A model generated the notes under the pieces. That model was not told the origin of the DNA. It was given only the letters and a program-made list of their open reading frames with translations, and did not search any database. Of a stretch of 64,000 bases of DNA, positions 23,769 through 35,573 are shown piece after piece. This DNA comes from Limnanthes douglasii subsp. nivea (lineage: Eukaryota > Streptophyta > Magnoliopsida > Brassicales > Limnanthaceae): the NCBI GenBank assembly GCA_036936605.1, contig JAUPFV010000004.1, forward strand, positions 139,482,973 to 139,546,972. The letters run 5' to 3'. Each line of letters opens with the position of its first letter. The first letter of the stretch is position 1. Position numbers and translations under genes: made by a program.

Positions 23769-26390
23769 ATGTCTAAACTACGAGTTTATATTTTAAAATA
23801 TGGTCACCAAACTGCAATTGTGTCTTTCACGGAGTTTGAAAACTTTTAAAATATCCAAGAGTACATGGAGAGCATATGGTAGGAGTTGGTCAGAAGTAAC
23901 TACATTATTACCTACTCCTGCGAGGATCACAATAATTGTTTCTTTAATAATGAGAAATATTTTGTTGGTTTAGAATTATATATAGATTCGGAGCGTTTAA
24001 AACGGGTTAGTTTTATCATAGAATAGAAAGTCCTTGATAAAGGTTCTAGTGCTAAGGGTTCTAGTAATAATGGTTATTGTAAAAAAATATAAACAATCGA
24101 GCATAAGTTTGGGAGAACCCTCTCATAATCAACTCACTAGTGTGGAGAGTAGTAATGGTTTAGTTAATATTAATCAGAGAAAAAAATAACTTGCTACTAC
24201 TTGTTGGGCTGATGCTATCACAAGTGTTGGTTAAACTTTTGAAGAAGGTGTTGCAGCTCCAAGGTTATCTTTATGCCGATATGCTTTCGAGCTTGGTTTT
24301 TGTTTCAAATACATACATAATACAGCAAACAAGATAATTTCTTATTGTGAAAATAAATTCACAAGCGGGTGAAAATGGAGACTTTATGCATTAATTGATT
24401 CTGTCACCGGCTTAATGATGATTAAGAGGTATGGTGTACACCATAATTGCAGTCCCGTTTACTCCTAAAAGCATAAGAGGCATAATCATTTGACATCAGA
24501 TTTGATTACAGAGGAAATACATGATTCCATCTAGGCATGCCATTCGTTCACAGCCAAAACCATACAATCGTCTCTCAAATAAGACTACGATTTAGATATC
24601 CCTTACCGTCTGTCATGGAATGATTTAGATAAGGCACGAAGGAGTTTTTTTGGAGATATTTCAAGTTATTTTAGTTTACTAAGGGGGGTACTTCAACCGA
24701 TTGAAGAGCCGTGATAATACTATAGACTGACAGTTGGAATTATCAGCTTGATATGTCTTCAAGTGTTGTTTTATAGATACAGGTTCATGTCTTCAAGGTT
24801 ACCATTCATGTCATACGATGTTTTATTTCGAGGGAACCTTCTTAAGCGACGACTAAAAGAGTGTATTGCTTTCTACCGTAAGAAAGGATGACATGAACGG
24901 TTAGTTTCATGCTTTTCTTATAATTTGATAGATTGTGAGAATTATTTAAAAACTATAAAATAAAAATTACGAATTGTTTGTTAACTCAATGCGAGTTGTT
25001 TCGATACAATATATTCATGCGAGTTGTTTGACTTATAGTCAGCATATGATGAATATGAGAGTTGTTTGCACTAACAAGTGCGATTTTTTAAATATAATAT
25101 ACACATGCGAGTTGTATGAGTTGTATTTTGTATACGAATATTAGAGTTCTAACTATACTAGATGCGAGTTCTGTCCATTGTAATATAACGTAATGCGAGT
25201 TGATTTGTAACACATATTGCAGGTTGCTTTGTAACACATATTGCGAGTTGTTTCGGTTAGGGTATAATTGTATCGCGATTTATTTTACAATTGACCTTGC
25301 GGTTTGTGTAAACCATTTGACCATGCTTGTCTTGTCTTTAAGGACTATTCCCTGTTGCATTTGTAATCGTGAGTACTGAGGATTCTGAAAATTGGTTGTG
25401 GTTTTGGAGTGTTTGAAACCTCATTTGTTGGAGCCCCAAATCACATTTATTTCGGACCGTCATTCCGGTATCATTAATATTTTTTTATGTTTTGTATCCA
25501 AATTCTTATCATGCGTAATATTATTTCCATCTTTTTCAGAATTTGAGAACTGCTCTAGATCACACTAACAGAGACTATAAGTCTAGGATGTTATATTTCT
25601 TCCATTGTCTTGCTTATGCTCCCACTCAAAAGATTTTTAAGGATATATTAACATATTTTCTATGTGAATGTGGTGATAGAATTAAAGCATTTCTTGAAAA
25701 TTTACTTCAGGATAAGTATACTTAGACATTTGTTAAAGGGAAACGATATACGGATATGGCTTCTACTGCGGCCGAATCTTTTAACGCACAGATAAAAAAT
25801 ATTTACGACCCACACATTGTTGAAGTCATAAATAGGATTAGAGTATTGCTTATGACTCAAGTTTCATGACTATATCAAGAGACGTTAATCTTGAGTACCA
25901 ATATATGCCCCGAGTATGAAAAGAAACTAAAGCATACTTTTGAAAAATGCTAAACTTGGGTAATCTGTAAGTCTTCTGCAGTCGCGTTCAAAGTATTTTC
26001 AGACCCTGTAATGGTTTTTAATATGCTAGATTTCAAATGTTCTTGTGGTGCATGACAACAATAGTATTTTCAACGTCCTCAGGTTTTAGCGACAATATAA
26101 TCAACCCAACAAGATCCTCTTACGATAATAGATCCATTATTTATGGTTAAGAATTACAGGTAAAGTTACTCTTTCAACATACCGTCGATAACCGATTTCG
26201 GAAAATGATCAAGCTCTAACAATTCGTCGGACCTGAAAATTATGCCTCTCAATGTGAAAAGACACCCCTGAAGGCCTAAGAAAAAATGAATCCCATCTAG
26301 AGGAGAAACGACAACAAAAAATTAAGAGGTGGTTGTTGTTCGAAAGCAGGCCTAAGAAAAAATGAATCCCATCGATTTGTTTGGTACATT
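23769..26390 (+). pseudogene. Mutator-like (MULE) transposase, decayed, with intron-like gaps
   Basis: Fragments occur on the plus strand in the order of a plant MURA transposase. The N-terminus is MSKLRVYILKYGHQTAI (from 23769). The DNA-binding region (about 24205-24600) holds ITSVGQTFEEG and YDLDIPYRLSWNDLDKARR. The core start FYFEGTFLK lies at 24821-24850; families normally have LDGT, so the first acidic catalytic residue reads Glu. NWLWFWSV (about 25390) and FRTVIPVSLI/ISDRHSGI-like frames follow near 25450. Then come NLRTALDHTNRDYKSRM (25541), FHCLAYAPTQ, ASTAAESFNAQI (about 25760) and a SWIM-like DFKCSCGA (about 26040). A basic RHP-RPKKK tail ends near 26300. 'Cttttttcag' before 25541 looks like a splice acceptor. 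Many stops and frameshifts make it non-functional. Confidence 0.85.
24975..25330. repeat. Internal 'gcgagttgttt' motif cluster within the MULE
   Basis: About ten copies of (t)gcgagttgt or close variants separate the two catalytic-core fragments of the transposase. This is probably inside a former intron, since the coding similarity stops before it and resumes after it. Confidence 0.7.
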
Positions 26391-26394
26391 AATA

Positions 26395-26870
26395 TGCCAT
26401 ATTTGCGAGTTGTTTGTTTTTTTCAATACGGGTTATTTACTACAAACCTTTCACGAGTTGTTTACATTACAATGTGAAAATGTGAGTTGTTTATGTACTA
26501 AGATAACAAGTGTTTTTGTATATTAAAAATATCACTTGCGAGTTGTTACCATTCATATTACAAATTTTGTACTTAGTGTTGAGGAAATGAGAGTTCTTTG
26601 TAAATGTAATATGTGGGTATTCTTGCGAGTTGTTTGGATATTAATATGCTGAGAGTTTTTTGTAATTGAAATGCTAACAATGGTATGTACACAACTAGAG
26701 CGAGCTGTTTGTATATTAATGTCCTGAGAGTTGTTGGTAATTGGATTCAAGGAGTCGATTGAAATAAGTCAACGAGTAGTTTGGAATGAGGTTCAACGTG
26801 TTGTTTGCAATGAGATTCAGAGATTTGCTTAGGATAAGATTCAAAGAATTCAAAGATTTCTTTATAATTA
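26395..26870. repeat. 'gcgagttgttt' motif cluster right of the MULE
   Basis: More than ten imperfect copies of (g)cgagttgttt(g) or gagagttgtt, in the same direct orientation as the left cluster, directly follow the transposase tail and end near the gypsy LTR remnant. Confidence 0.75.
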
Positions 26871-26957
26871 AAAACTACTATTAACCATCATAAAAATTTT
26901 ACACTAATAAAAACATTTATACAAAAAAAAATTAGAAGGCCATAACAACCTTCTAAA

Positions 26958-27034
26958 AATTCAGTTGGTGGTGTTTGTCTGAATTGCCCATGTCCGGTTT
27001 CTACAGTGAGTGGTGAGAAAGTCCGGACTCATCA
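26958..27034 (-). repeat. Truncated 3' LTR of Tat-like element 1
   Basis: The 77 bases match the U3 start of the 5' LTR (about 35871-35947), including 'gtggtgtttgt' and 'tccggactcatca'. They begin TGATGAGTCC on the minus strand. The adjoining 'ggctgc' with a run of T at 27035-27050 is the likely polypurine tract on the minus strand. Confidence 0.8.
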
Positions 27035-27432
27035 GCAGCCCATTTTTTAGGTTATGTTCGAAGTCCTTTGGCAAGACCTAAAAATTTTCTCTTGAGCACC
27101 TGCGACAATGTCCGGACTGATTTCGATTTGTGTAAAGGATTTATCCAAACTGACAAAACTCTAAGAAACTCAACGGTTTTTCCATGGATTATGGGACACG
27201 TGTCCCTCTCTAATTCGCCTCACCAACCGTTTTTCTCCTAAAACGGCGCTCCCACTCATTTCAAAAAGTAACCTCTTCAATTAATGCTGGTGACATCAGC
27301 GTCGTCTTTAATCATTACTTCCATCTTTTCGTATTCTCTTAGGTTTCAGGCTATCTTTTGTTTCTATAGTATAAATTAACTCATTTTCACTGGTTTACCA
27401 TCTTCATCATCTTTTCTCCGTTCGATTCGGAG

Positions 27433-29434
27433 ATGCCAATGGATTGCAAGCTCAGTGAGATAGTTTTCTTCATGGAGTTATTCAGCTGGGGGCTTAGGTT
27501 TCCCTTGGACCTAGAGATCGTCAGATATTCCCATCTGATAAATCTCTGTCCAAGCCAACTGAGCCCCAACGGTTGGTACACCCTCATGGCCTGCATCATG
27601 GCCTCCAGGCTCTCCGGAATCCCGTTTTCGATGGAGCAGTTTGCTGTTGTAGCCAGCCTTTGCAGAAATCATGTCATCCCCTTCTACCATTACAATATGG
27701 ATGACAATTACAAAGTGGTGGATGACTTGCTTGAGTCGGAGAAGAACTGGAAGACTCAATTTTTGTTTATCAGTGGTGCTTGGGAGAATGGGAGGAAGAT
27801 TAAAGCTGGTGACAACCCAAGCATGCTTATCAGCAGATGGAAAAGCACAGGTAAATACTTCATCACATTTTCCCACCTTTTCTTATAATAAGTTTATATG
27901 TTTAATTTCTCTTCTTTTGTTTTTTGGTAGTGCTGCCGAAGGAGTTCAATGACTACTTAGAGGAGGGGCAGACTACTTGTGCCAAGCTAAATCCTTGGAC
28001 TGCTAAGAAATAGGGAAATCGCTTCCACAATTGTTTTACCGGAGGCAACTTGGTAAGATCACATCTCTGGAATACAACTGGTCGGAGAGACTTGTCTTGG
28101 GAGGAATTAACCACTCCACCCCCTCCGGAGGTGATTCTCCAGAAGACAGATGCAAAGGATGGAAAGCTAGCCTTGCCGGGCAGAGCTAAATCCCCAAGAA
28201 AAATGAAGGGCAAGGCTAAACAAGGCGTGGCTGAGGACAACCCATGTGATGCTGAGGACACTGTCCCAGCAAACCAGGAGGGGCAGGACCAATGAAGGAT
28301 TGATGTTGCTTTGCTACAAGTGGTAGAAAACGAGAGTACCGAAGAGGTAGTTGGATCTCCAAAGCCCCCAAAAGCTCTTAAGAAAGATCGAAAATGGGGA
28401 GCGGAAGGTGGAGATATGGAAGCTAAGAAGAAGAAAACCTCAAAAGGATATGAAGTTGCACTCCGGCCTCCGGAGTCTCTTCCTCCGGTCGAGCCAATAG
28501 ACCCAACTCAAGCAGAGGAAATCCCAAGTGACTTTCACACCGGAGAGGCTGGAGGGGACATCAACATTGATAGAGTAGACATAAGTGGAATTCAAGGAAT
28601 CAGTCTTTAGTTCGAAGACCTTGAGAAGGACGAATTCGATGGCCCTTACCTCCCCCCAAGCTCTTCGAATATCGTCACTTTCAATGGTAAATCTTTTTCT
28701 TTTTCAGGGAGAAGGACGTGGTGACCCACTCCTTGTTGAGCAATATTCAGCCGGTGCTCAACTTGGAGAAGCAGATGCGAAACCAGTCAGCCATCATCAA
28801 CACACTCAACTCTGATAAAGAGAAATTGTCTAACGACCTCTTTACTGCCAACTAGAACGCTGAGGCATTAAAGAGGGAAAACGAGGAGTTGAAGAAGAGG
28901 AAAGAGGATTTGGCCACCATGATGGCCACTTCGGAGGGTGTTATCAAAGAACTCCAATTGAAGCAATCTGACTTGGAGAAGAATCTTTCCACTTTGAAAG
29001 AGGAGGTGAAGGCCAAAGAGAACGTCATTCAGACCCTGACCAGTGACAAAACTTCGCTCGAGGATGTTGTGTCCAAGGCTAAGCAAGAAAAAGCTGATTT
29101 GTTAAAGGAGCAAGAGAAGACAATCCAAGCCATGATTGATGCATACACCAACAAGATGATAGACTCCCAAGAGGAAAGGTATGCTGAAGTCAAACCAGAC
29201 ATGTTCTTGCTCTTTTATGGGAGATTTCCGAAGAGGATACTAGAAGATCTATGGCGGTTTGTGGAGTATGATGATATCCCATTTCACACGATGGCGGATG
29301 GTGATAAGAAAAACTACTCCAGTGGTTGGGATGATACAACTGATGAAGATGAAAAGACCGGAGAGAGTCCAGATGAAGAAACCAATGATCCCAAGAAGAA
29401 ACCAAGTGAGGCTGGGCCATCTAAGAAAGTTTAG
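27433..29434 (+). pseudogene. Antisense ORF of Tat-like element 1 ('putative gypsy type transposon'-like domain plus coiled coil)
   Basis: Transcribed opposite to gag-pol. Exon 1 starts MPMDCKLSE at 27433 and resembles the plant domain named 'putative gypsy type transposon' (Pfam Transposase_28): GLRFPLDLEIVRY, SQLSPNGWYTLMA, then WKTQFLFISGAWENG. A GT-AG intron at 27851-27930 (80 bp) follows. Exon 2 encodes a basic/acidic linker with Lys-rich stretches (about 28140-28560). It then has a long coiled coil (about 28720-29180; KRENEELKKRKEDLATM, LEKNLSTLKEEVKAKE) and an acidic tail ending at the TAG 29432-29434. In-frame stops lie at 28011, 28293, 28608 and 28854. A 22-bp GT-AG stretch at 28686-28707 may be the rest of a deleted second intron. 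Function is unknown; a regulator of the element or a DNA- or chromatin-binding factor are guesses. A homologue lies at 62370. Confidence 0.75.
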
Positions 29435-29937
29435 CCTTAAAATATCAACTATTTTTCAATTTTTGTGTTTGAACTAAAGTCCTTGGATGGCCAAGGCATT
29501 TTTTGTAATCGTATCCGGCCCTTATCCGGATAAACCTTTTTCTTTGAAACTTCAAAGTCCTTGGATGGCCAAGGCATTTTACATATTTTAATATGCAGCT
29601 TTATTTTACAAAACTCTTGCATTGTTTTATAGTTTCCCAACTTCAATGGCTAATATTTAAACAACTCTTAGTTATTTTACAAGTATTTTAAAGTGAGACT
29701 GTTTAAATTCTCCGATGCCAAATGTTTAAATAGTCATCACTCTACCAATTTAATTCGGTCTGCCAAAAAATTTCAAGGAAGCTATCAATTGAAACACTCC
29801 GAATTTTTCAAGAAGGCATCAAATTTCATTAAAAAGCCCGGACACCTCATTAAAACCTCCCCGCGCCACCAGGGTAGGAAAGAGTATGTCCCCTAATATT
29901 TACATGAACTTTAAACAAGTAAATATTTACATAGTTT
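29435..29937. other. Spacer between antisense ORF and integrase
   Basis: The two convergent frames are separated by about 500 bases. 'agtccttggatggccaaggcatttt' occurs twice (about 29478 and 29556). Each copy contains the inverted repeat CCTTGG-atgg-CCAAGG, which could form a small hairpin, possibly a 3' processing or transcription-end structure for one of the converging transcripts. Confidence 0.6.
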
Positions 29938-32900
29938 TCATTCTAAATACAACCGGATTTGTTCAATGTTCCAGGGGTGATTCAAAATCCTTCCATCTCT
30001 ATCTTGGAGCCTGTATGTCCCAGGCTTAAGCTTTTCACTGACCACATAGGGTCCTTCCCAAGTTGGAGCTAGCTTGCCGAACTGCTTCTCCTTGGTATGC
30101 ATGAAGACTTTTCTTAGCACTTTATCCCCTGGTTGAAAATCCCTCATTTTGATTTTAGAAGCAAACCTGCTTCTCATCAAACCCTGATAGTGTGTGGCTC
30201 TAAGGTGAGCCTTAACTCTTCTTTCTTCCATCAAGTCAAGCTGGCTTCTGATTGCCACTTCGTTAGCTTGTTCGGAAAAATTATGGACTCGAAATGAAGG
30301 GAGAGTGGCCTCAATGGGAGCTATTGCATCCATCCCATATACCAAAGCAAAAGGAGACTCTTGTGTTGCAGCCCCGGGAGTGGTCCGGTAGGCCCATTTT
30401 ACTTCTTGTAGATAACTTGGTCATTTTCCAGCAGCTCCTTCTAGATTCTTTTTAAGACCGAACAGGATGGTTCTGTTAGCCACTTCAACTTGACTATTTT
30501 CCTATGGGTGGAAATGAGAAGAGAAGCATTGTTGAATGCCTCTAGAAACACAGAAATTCTCCATATCCTTGTTATCGAATTGTGGCCCATTGTCTGTAGT
30601 TATCTTTTGTGGAACCCCAAATCTGCAACAAATGTTAGACATGATGAATTTTATAATAGCTTTCGAAGTAGTTCCTGCCAATGGGGCTGCTTCGATCCAC
30701 TTCGAGAAGTAATCAATAGCAAGAATTATAGTTCTGCACCCTCCGGATGCCATGGGTAGAGGTCCCACTAAATCCAGCCCCCAACGAGCAAAAGGTATTT
30801 GCTCAGAAATTGACTCTAACGGGACAGCTAGGATGTGAATTTTATTACTCTATCTTTGGCATGGATCACACTTGTTCACCAATTCCTTGGCATCTTGCAT
30901 TATAGAGGTCCAGTAGTACCCAACTAACAAAACTCTTCTAGTTAGAGCCCTGAATCCACAGTGTGCTGATCCCTCGCCATCGTGCAATTCGGAGAGCACT
31001 ATTTGGGACTCTTCGATCCCCAAACATCGTAAGAGAGGTCTACTAAAGGATTTTTTTATAAAGAACGTCTCTTAGGATGACAAAGCCATGAGCCTTATAT
31101 TTTACCTTCCTTGCCACTGTTTTTTCCGAAGGCAAGATGTCATGTGAGAGATATTGGAGGAGAGGAAATCTCTAATCTTGGGGTTATTTTACTTGTAGAT
31201 TCAAACTTTTTTCTTCTTTATTCGGATTGATTTGAATGGATGGGCACTCTTGCACATGAATCCAAGGGTAGAACTCAGAATAGGCTATGGTTACCAAGGA
31301 GTCTGCTAGTGTATTTTCTGTTCGGGGTATGTGCTCATAGGTGATGTTTTTGAAATTAAGTGCCACTTCTTTGAGAACAAATAAGTATTTAACCAGTTGC
31401 TCCTTTTTTGCCTCGGATTAACCTTGTGCATGCTGGATAAGAAGCTGAGAATTGCTCATTAACCTGACCCTTTTGGCCCCATAAATGAGAGGTAATTTCA
31501 AGCCAGATATAGCAGCTTCATATTCGGACTCATTATTGGAAGCTCTGAAAGCAAAACATATAGCCTGGTACATTTTGTCGCCGTACGGAGAGGTTAAACA
31601 TATCCCAGCTCTACACCCATGATACTTGATCTACCATCAGTCCGGACAACCCATACTTTTTTAGTTTTCTCACATGTTGCTTGCTTAGTGTCTCTATCTG
31701 AACGAAATTCAACTAGGAAATCAGCAACAGTCTGAGCCTTAACCGCTGTACGAGGAGCAAAATCAATATCATAGTCTCCCAGCTCCACCGACCACTTGGT
31801 CATTCTGCTTGAAACGTCTGCCTTTTTAAGAACGTTTTTCAAGGGAAAAGACGTCCGGACAATGATCGAATGAGACTGAAAGTAGGGCCTCATTTTCCTA
31901 GCAGCAATTACTAAGGCCAGTGCTAGTTTTTCAAGTTTTAAATATCTTTTTTCTGCATCAATCAAACTCTTGCTGATATAGTACACCAGACGAGGATAAT
32001 TATCCACCTCCCTTACCAGCACTGCACTTAGGGTGCAATTAGAAACTGCCAAGTATATGTAAAATGTCTCTCCATCAACAGGTTTAAACAAAGTTTTAGG
32101 GGAGGATAAGTGCTTCTTAATTTAATCAAAATCCTGGTCACACTGGGGAGACCAATTGAACTCTTTTGCACCTTTCAAAGTTCGAAAAAACAGGGCACAC
32201 CTATCCGAAGACCTTGAAATAAAACGGTTTAGAGCAGCTAACCTCCTTGTCAATCTTTGTACTTCTTTAATATTCTGAGGAGGCTCCATTTGCAATAAAG
32301 CACTAAACTGGTCTGGATCAGGTTTTATGCCCTTCTCACTTATCACATACCCCAAGAATTTTCAGGACTGCACCCCAAAAACACACTTTTCCGGATTTAA
32401 TTTTAAATTTACCTTTACCAAGTTGGCAAAAAGTCTATTGGAGATCTGCTAAGTGTAACTCTTCGTCCACACTCTTTACCATCATGTCGTCGATGTAGAC
32501 TTCCATGTTTATTCCAATCTGATTAGCAAAATCCTTGTTTACTAATCTCTGATAAGTAGCCCCAACATTCTTTAACCCAAATGGCATCACCTTGTAACAA
32601 TGGAGGCCCTTATCAGTAACAAATGTAGTATGTTCTTGATCCTTCAGATCTACTTGAATCTGATTATACCCGGAGAAGGCATCCATAAAGGAAAGTAGTT
32701 TGTTCTCAGATGTGGAGTCCACCAACTGATCAATTCGAGGGACATGATATAGGTCTTTTGGGCAAGCTCTATTGAGATTTTTAAAATCAATGCACATACG
32801 CCACTTTCCATTTTTCTTTTTTATTAACACCGGATTGGCTGTCCATAAAGGGTATTGAGATTCCTTTATGTGCCCCATTTTAGTAAGGCGGTCAACTTCC

Positions 32901-33952
32901 TGAACTATGACATCAACGTTTTCCTTAGAAAAAGCTCTCCTCTTTTGCACAACAGGTGCTACATCCCTCCGGATGGATAGTTGGTGTGATATAACGTCTG
33001 CTGGTACTCCAGTTACATCAACATTGCACCAAGCGAAAACATGCTGATGATGTTTCAAAAAAGCTAACACTTTACTCTTTAATTCTGATGTCATCTTGGA
33101 CCCGATCTTGACACTTCTTTCTTCAGCCAGAGAGTGAGTTTCAACTTGTTCAATTGGTATTAAAACACTAGGGGTCTCTCTAGGGTCATCAATTTCACCC
33201 TCTCCCCCAGAGGGCCCCTCAAATTGCTAATCCTCGCTGATCCGAACTGCCCCCAAAGTTCGAGGGGCCAGTGCTGTTGCATAACACTCCCTTGCTACCT
33301 TCTGACTGCTTTAGACAACTCCCACTTGTCCTTGCACAACGTATTACAGACATTGGTGGACTGTTGAAGCCATATCATGCATCCTGGAGAGCCAAGATCT
33401 CCCCAAAATGGCATTGTAACACGTAGGACAATCCACTACAATAAAAAGTATTCTTACCATCTTCTTAAAAGATCCCTTACCCAGCAAAACCTCTTCTTTA
33501 AATTCCCCAATTACGTCAGTTGAGCTTCCAGTAAAACCCACTATTGACCTATTCGAACGGTGAATCACTGCTGGATTCTTCATCTGTTTATAAGAAGTTA
33601 AAAAGAGGATATTGGATGAACTGACGGTGTCCACCAAAATTCACCTTATGTCATTGCCCCCAATGGATGCTCCTATTACAATAGCATCTTCATGGGGACC
33701 AGCTATGTCTCTCAAGTCATCTTCATCGAAAACAATAAAGGGAAAAGGAATTTGTACTTGATATGAAGTCATGTCTCCTTCCAGTTGGGTAGCTAAAGTA
33801 TGTACATACCTCTTTCTCGAAGAAGCAGTTGGTGCTGTCATGGTGTCTCCCCCAAATATTGTAAGTGACTCAAAAAAGCTGATGAGTCCGGACATCGTCT
33901 TGCAGTGCTCTGTGATAACACCCACCTTGTTTCGAGTTGGATCAGGATCCAA
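29938..33952 (-). pseudogene. Tat-like element 1 pol: protease-RT-RNase H-RNase H-integrase
   Basis: Protease (about 33344-33952): the active-site triad normally DTG/DSG reads DTV (LVDTVSSSNILF), with ILGRSWL downstream. RT (32435-33094): KRRAFSKENVDVI, FMDAFSGYNQIQVD and YIDDMMVKS are intact. After a frameshift near 32430, RT thumb and first RNase H follow (31594-32355; VYYISKSLIDAEKRY). A second RNase H at about 31180-31660 shows VVRTDGRSS, SNNESEYEAAISGLKL and PRTENTLADSL. Integrase (29938-31050): zinc-finger part NKCDPCQR, core IDYFSKWIEA and TDNGPQFDNKDME, and C-terminal GPYVVSEKLKPGTY. Stops include TGA 33638, TAA 32122 and TAG at about 30499-30501. There are frameshifts between RT, RNase H and integrase pieces. 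It would have copied and integrated the element. Confidence 0.88.
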
Positions 33953-33963
33953 ATACTCTGATT

Positions 33964-35501
33964 CTACATAAACCTTTCAATTATCACCATAGCTCCATCC
34001 GGATCCGATGTCCCTGCATTGTTCGGGCCAGTCCAATGAGTATTATCATGCCTATTTCCACTCTTTATTTTAACATAAGCCCCCAACTTCCCTCTCTCAA
34101 TCAAATTCTGCACTTCTTGTTTCAACGCGATGCAATCGTCAGTGGTATGGCCAGTATCATGATGATACTGACAGAAACTATTATTTCGACTTTCCCTGGG
34201 AGATTGTAATGCAGCCGGTTTTCTGAAATGTACTTCATCTTTCGTTTTATCATAAACGGTGGCCACGTTTTCTTTTAATTCAGAAAACCACTCTGGTTGA
34301 ACCCAAGGTCCTCGTTTATTTCTAGATTGCTGACTTTGAGCTGGTGCAGCTGGGTGGGATTGAGCCTTGGCTCTATTTTGACCCTGGCCGGCTTCCTTGG
34401 CCTTGTACCCGGACTGATTCTGGTTTTGATTTGGTGCAGCTGGGGCAGACCTCACTTGCTAGTGCACCCTGGTTTTCTTCGTTTCATCCATATTAATCTG
34501 TTTGCCGACCTGATTCAGTAAACCCCCCATGTCATGGCTTTTTTCCTAGTTACTGAATCAACCAAATTACCAGGGTTCAAACCCTGCCTCAGAGAAGCTA
34601 TTGCTACTTGTTCAAAGCAATCAGCTAATCCATTTTTTGGTATTCACAAAGCGACTTATGTACTTCTTCAAAGATTCATTTGGTTCTTGGGCACAATGGA
34701 TAATAATGTATTTATCGCCCTTCACTTCTTTACTTCCAACAAACTGCCTCCAGAAGGCCACCCAAAAAATATCAAAATTTCTGATGCAGCCCTGTGGCAG
34801 ACTATTGTACCACTTCTGAGCACTCCTCGTAAAAGACTGGGAGAACGCTCGACAAAATAACTTATCGTCATCGTCAAAATTTATCATAAAGTTTTTCAAT
34901 TGCTCCAGATGGTTATCTGGATCTTTACTGCTATCATACTTTTCCATCTTCGTGCTGTCAAACCTCTTAGGAAGTTTTCCGGAAAGTATCTTGGAGGATA
35001 ATGGAGATTGTCTCAAATTTCGACCACGGCTAAAAACAGTATCTTCGTTGGGAGTCGCAAAGATACATGGCTCATCATAAAAGGTAAAAAGATCCATTAA
35101 CAACCGGTCTACGTGCCTCCGACCATGGATATGACTATGAGACGACCCTTTACCCAGATGCCTCTTCAACCTTCCATGTCTGTCCCTTTTTCTTGAGTAT
35201 TTTTGACCAACTTTTGTTTCTTCTTAGAACGGCCTTCATCACTGCTGGATGATATGGATTCTTCGACTCCGTCTTCATCACTGCTCACATGGGTCTTTGA
35301 TGGCTCGTACTCTCTTCGATTGTCAGTATGGAAAACTGCTGACACTTTTGACTTTTCTTTCACACCCATCTCCGTCCTTTTAGCAGCCCTCAAGGCTTCT
35401 ATCTCAACTTTTAGTCTATCTCGCTCCTAGATCGTATATTCATCGTTTTCTCCCACCACTTCTGCCAAAGCTGGTGGCACTTCCTGCTCGTCCGGATTCA
35501 T
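33964..35501 (-). pseudogene. Tat-like element 1 gag
   Basis: The ATG at 35501 (MNPDEQEVPPALAEVV) lies 55 bases inside the primer binding site and is my preferred start. The N-terminal part is charged and predicted to be coiled. The capsid-like Retrotrans_gag region spans about 34650-34900 (AQKWYNSLPQ, FWRQFVGSKE, LKKYISRFV). A Gln/Ala/Pro-rich linker follows, then a knuckle-like CQYHHDTGHTTDDC (C-x2-H-x4-H-x4-C) near 34130, followed by ALKQEVQNLIERGKL, typical of Tat-lineage gags. An in-frame TAG (35428-35430), a frameshift near 35166, another near 34640 and a stop near 34456 break it. It would have formed the virus-like particle. Confidence 0.82.
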
Positions 35502-35555
35502 CTGAACTGGTTTTTCTTGATGGTTTCGAATGCTAGATTCAGGCACCTTGTTCGA

Positions 35556-35570
35556 CCACTGTGGTCGCCA
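35556..35570 (-). promoter_or_regulatory. Primer binding site of Tat-like element 1
   Basis: TGGCGACCACAGTGG on the minus strand starts three bases after the LTR end (CCACACCA). The position and the TGG start fit a tRNA 3' CCA end; I do not assign the tRNA. Confidence 0.7.
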
Positions 35571-35573
35571 ATT

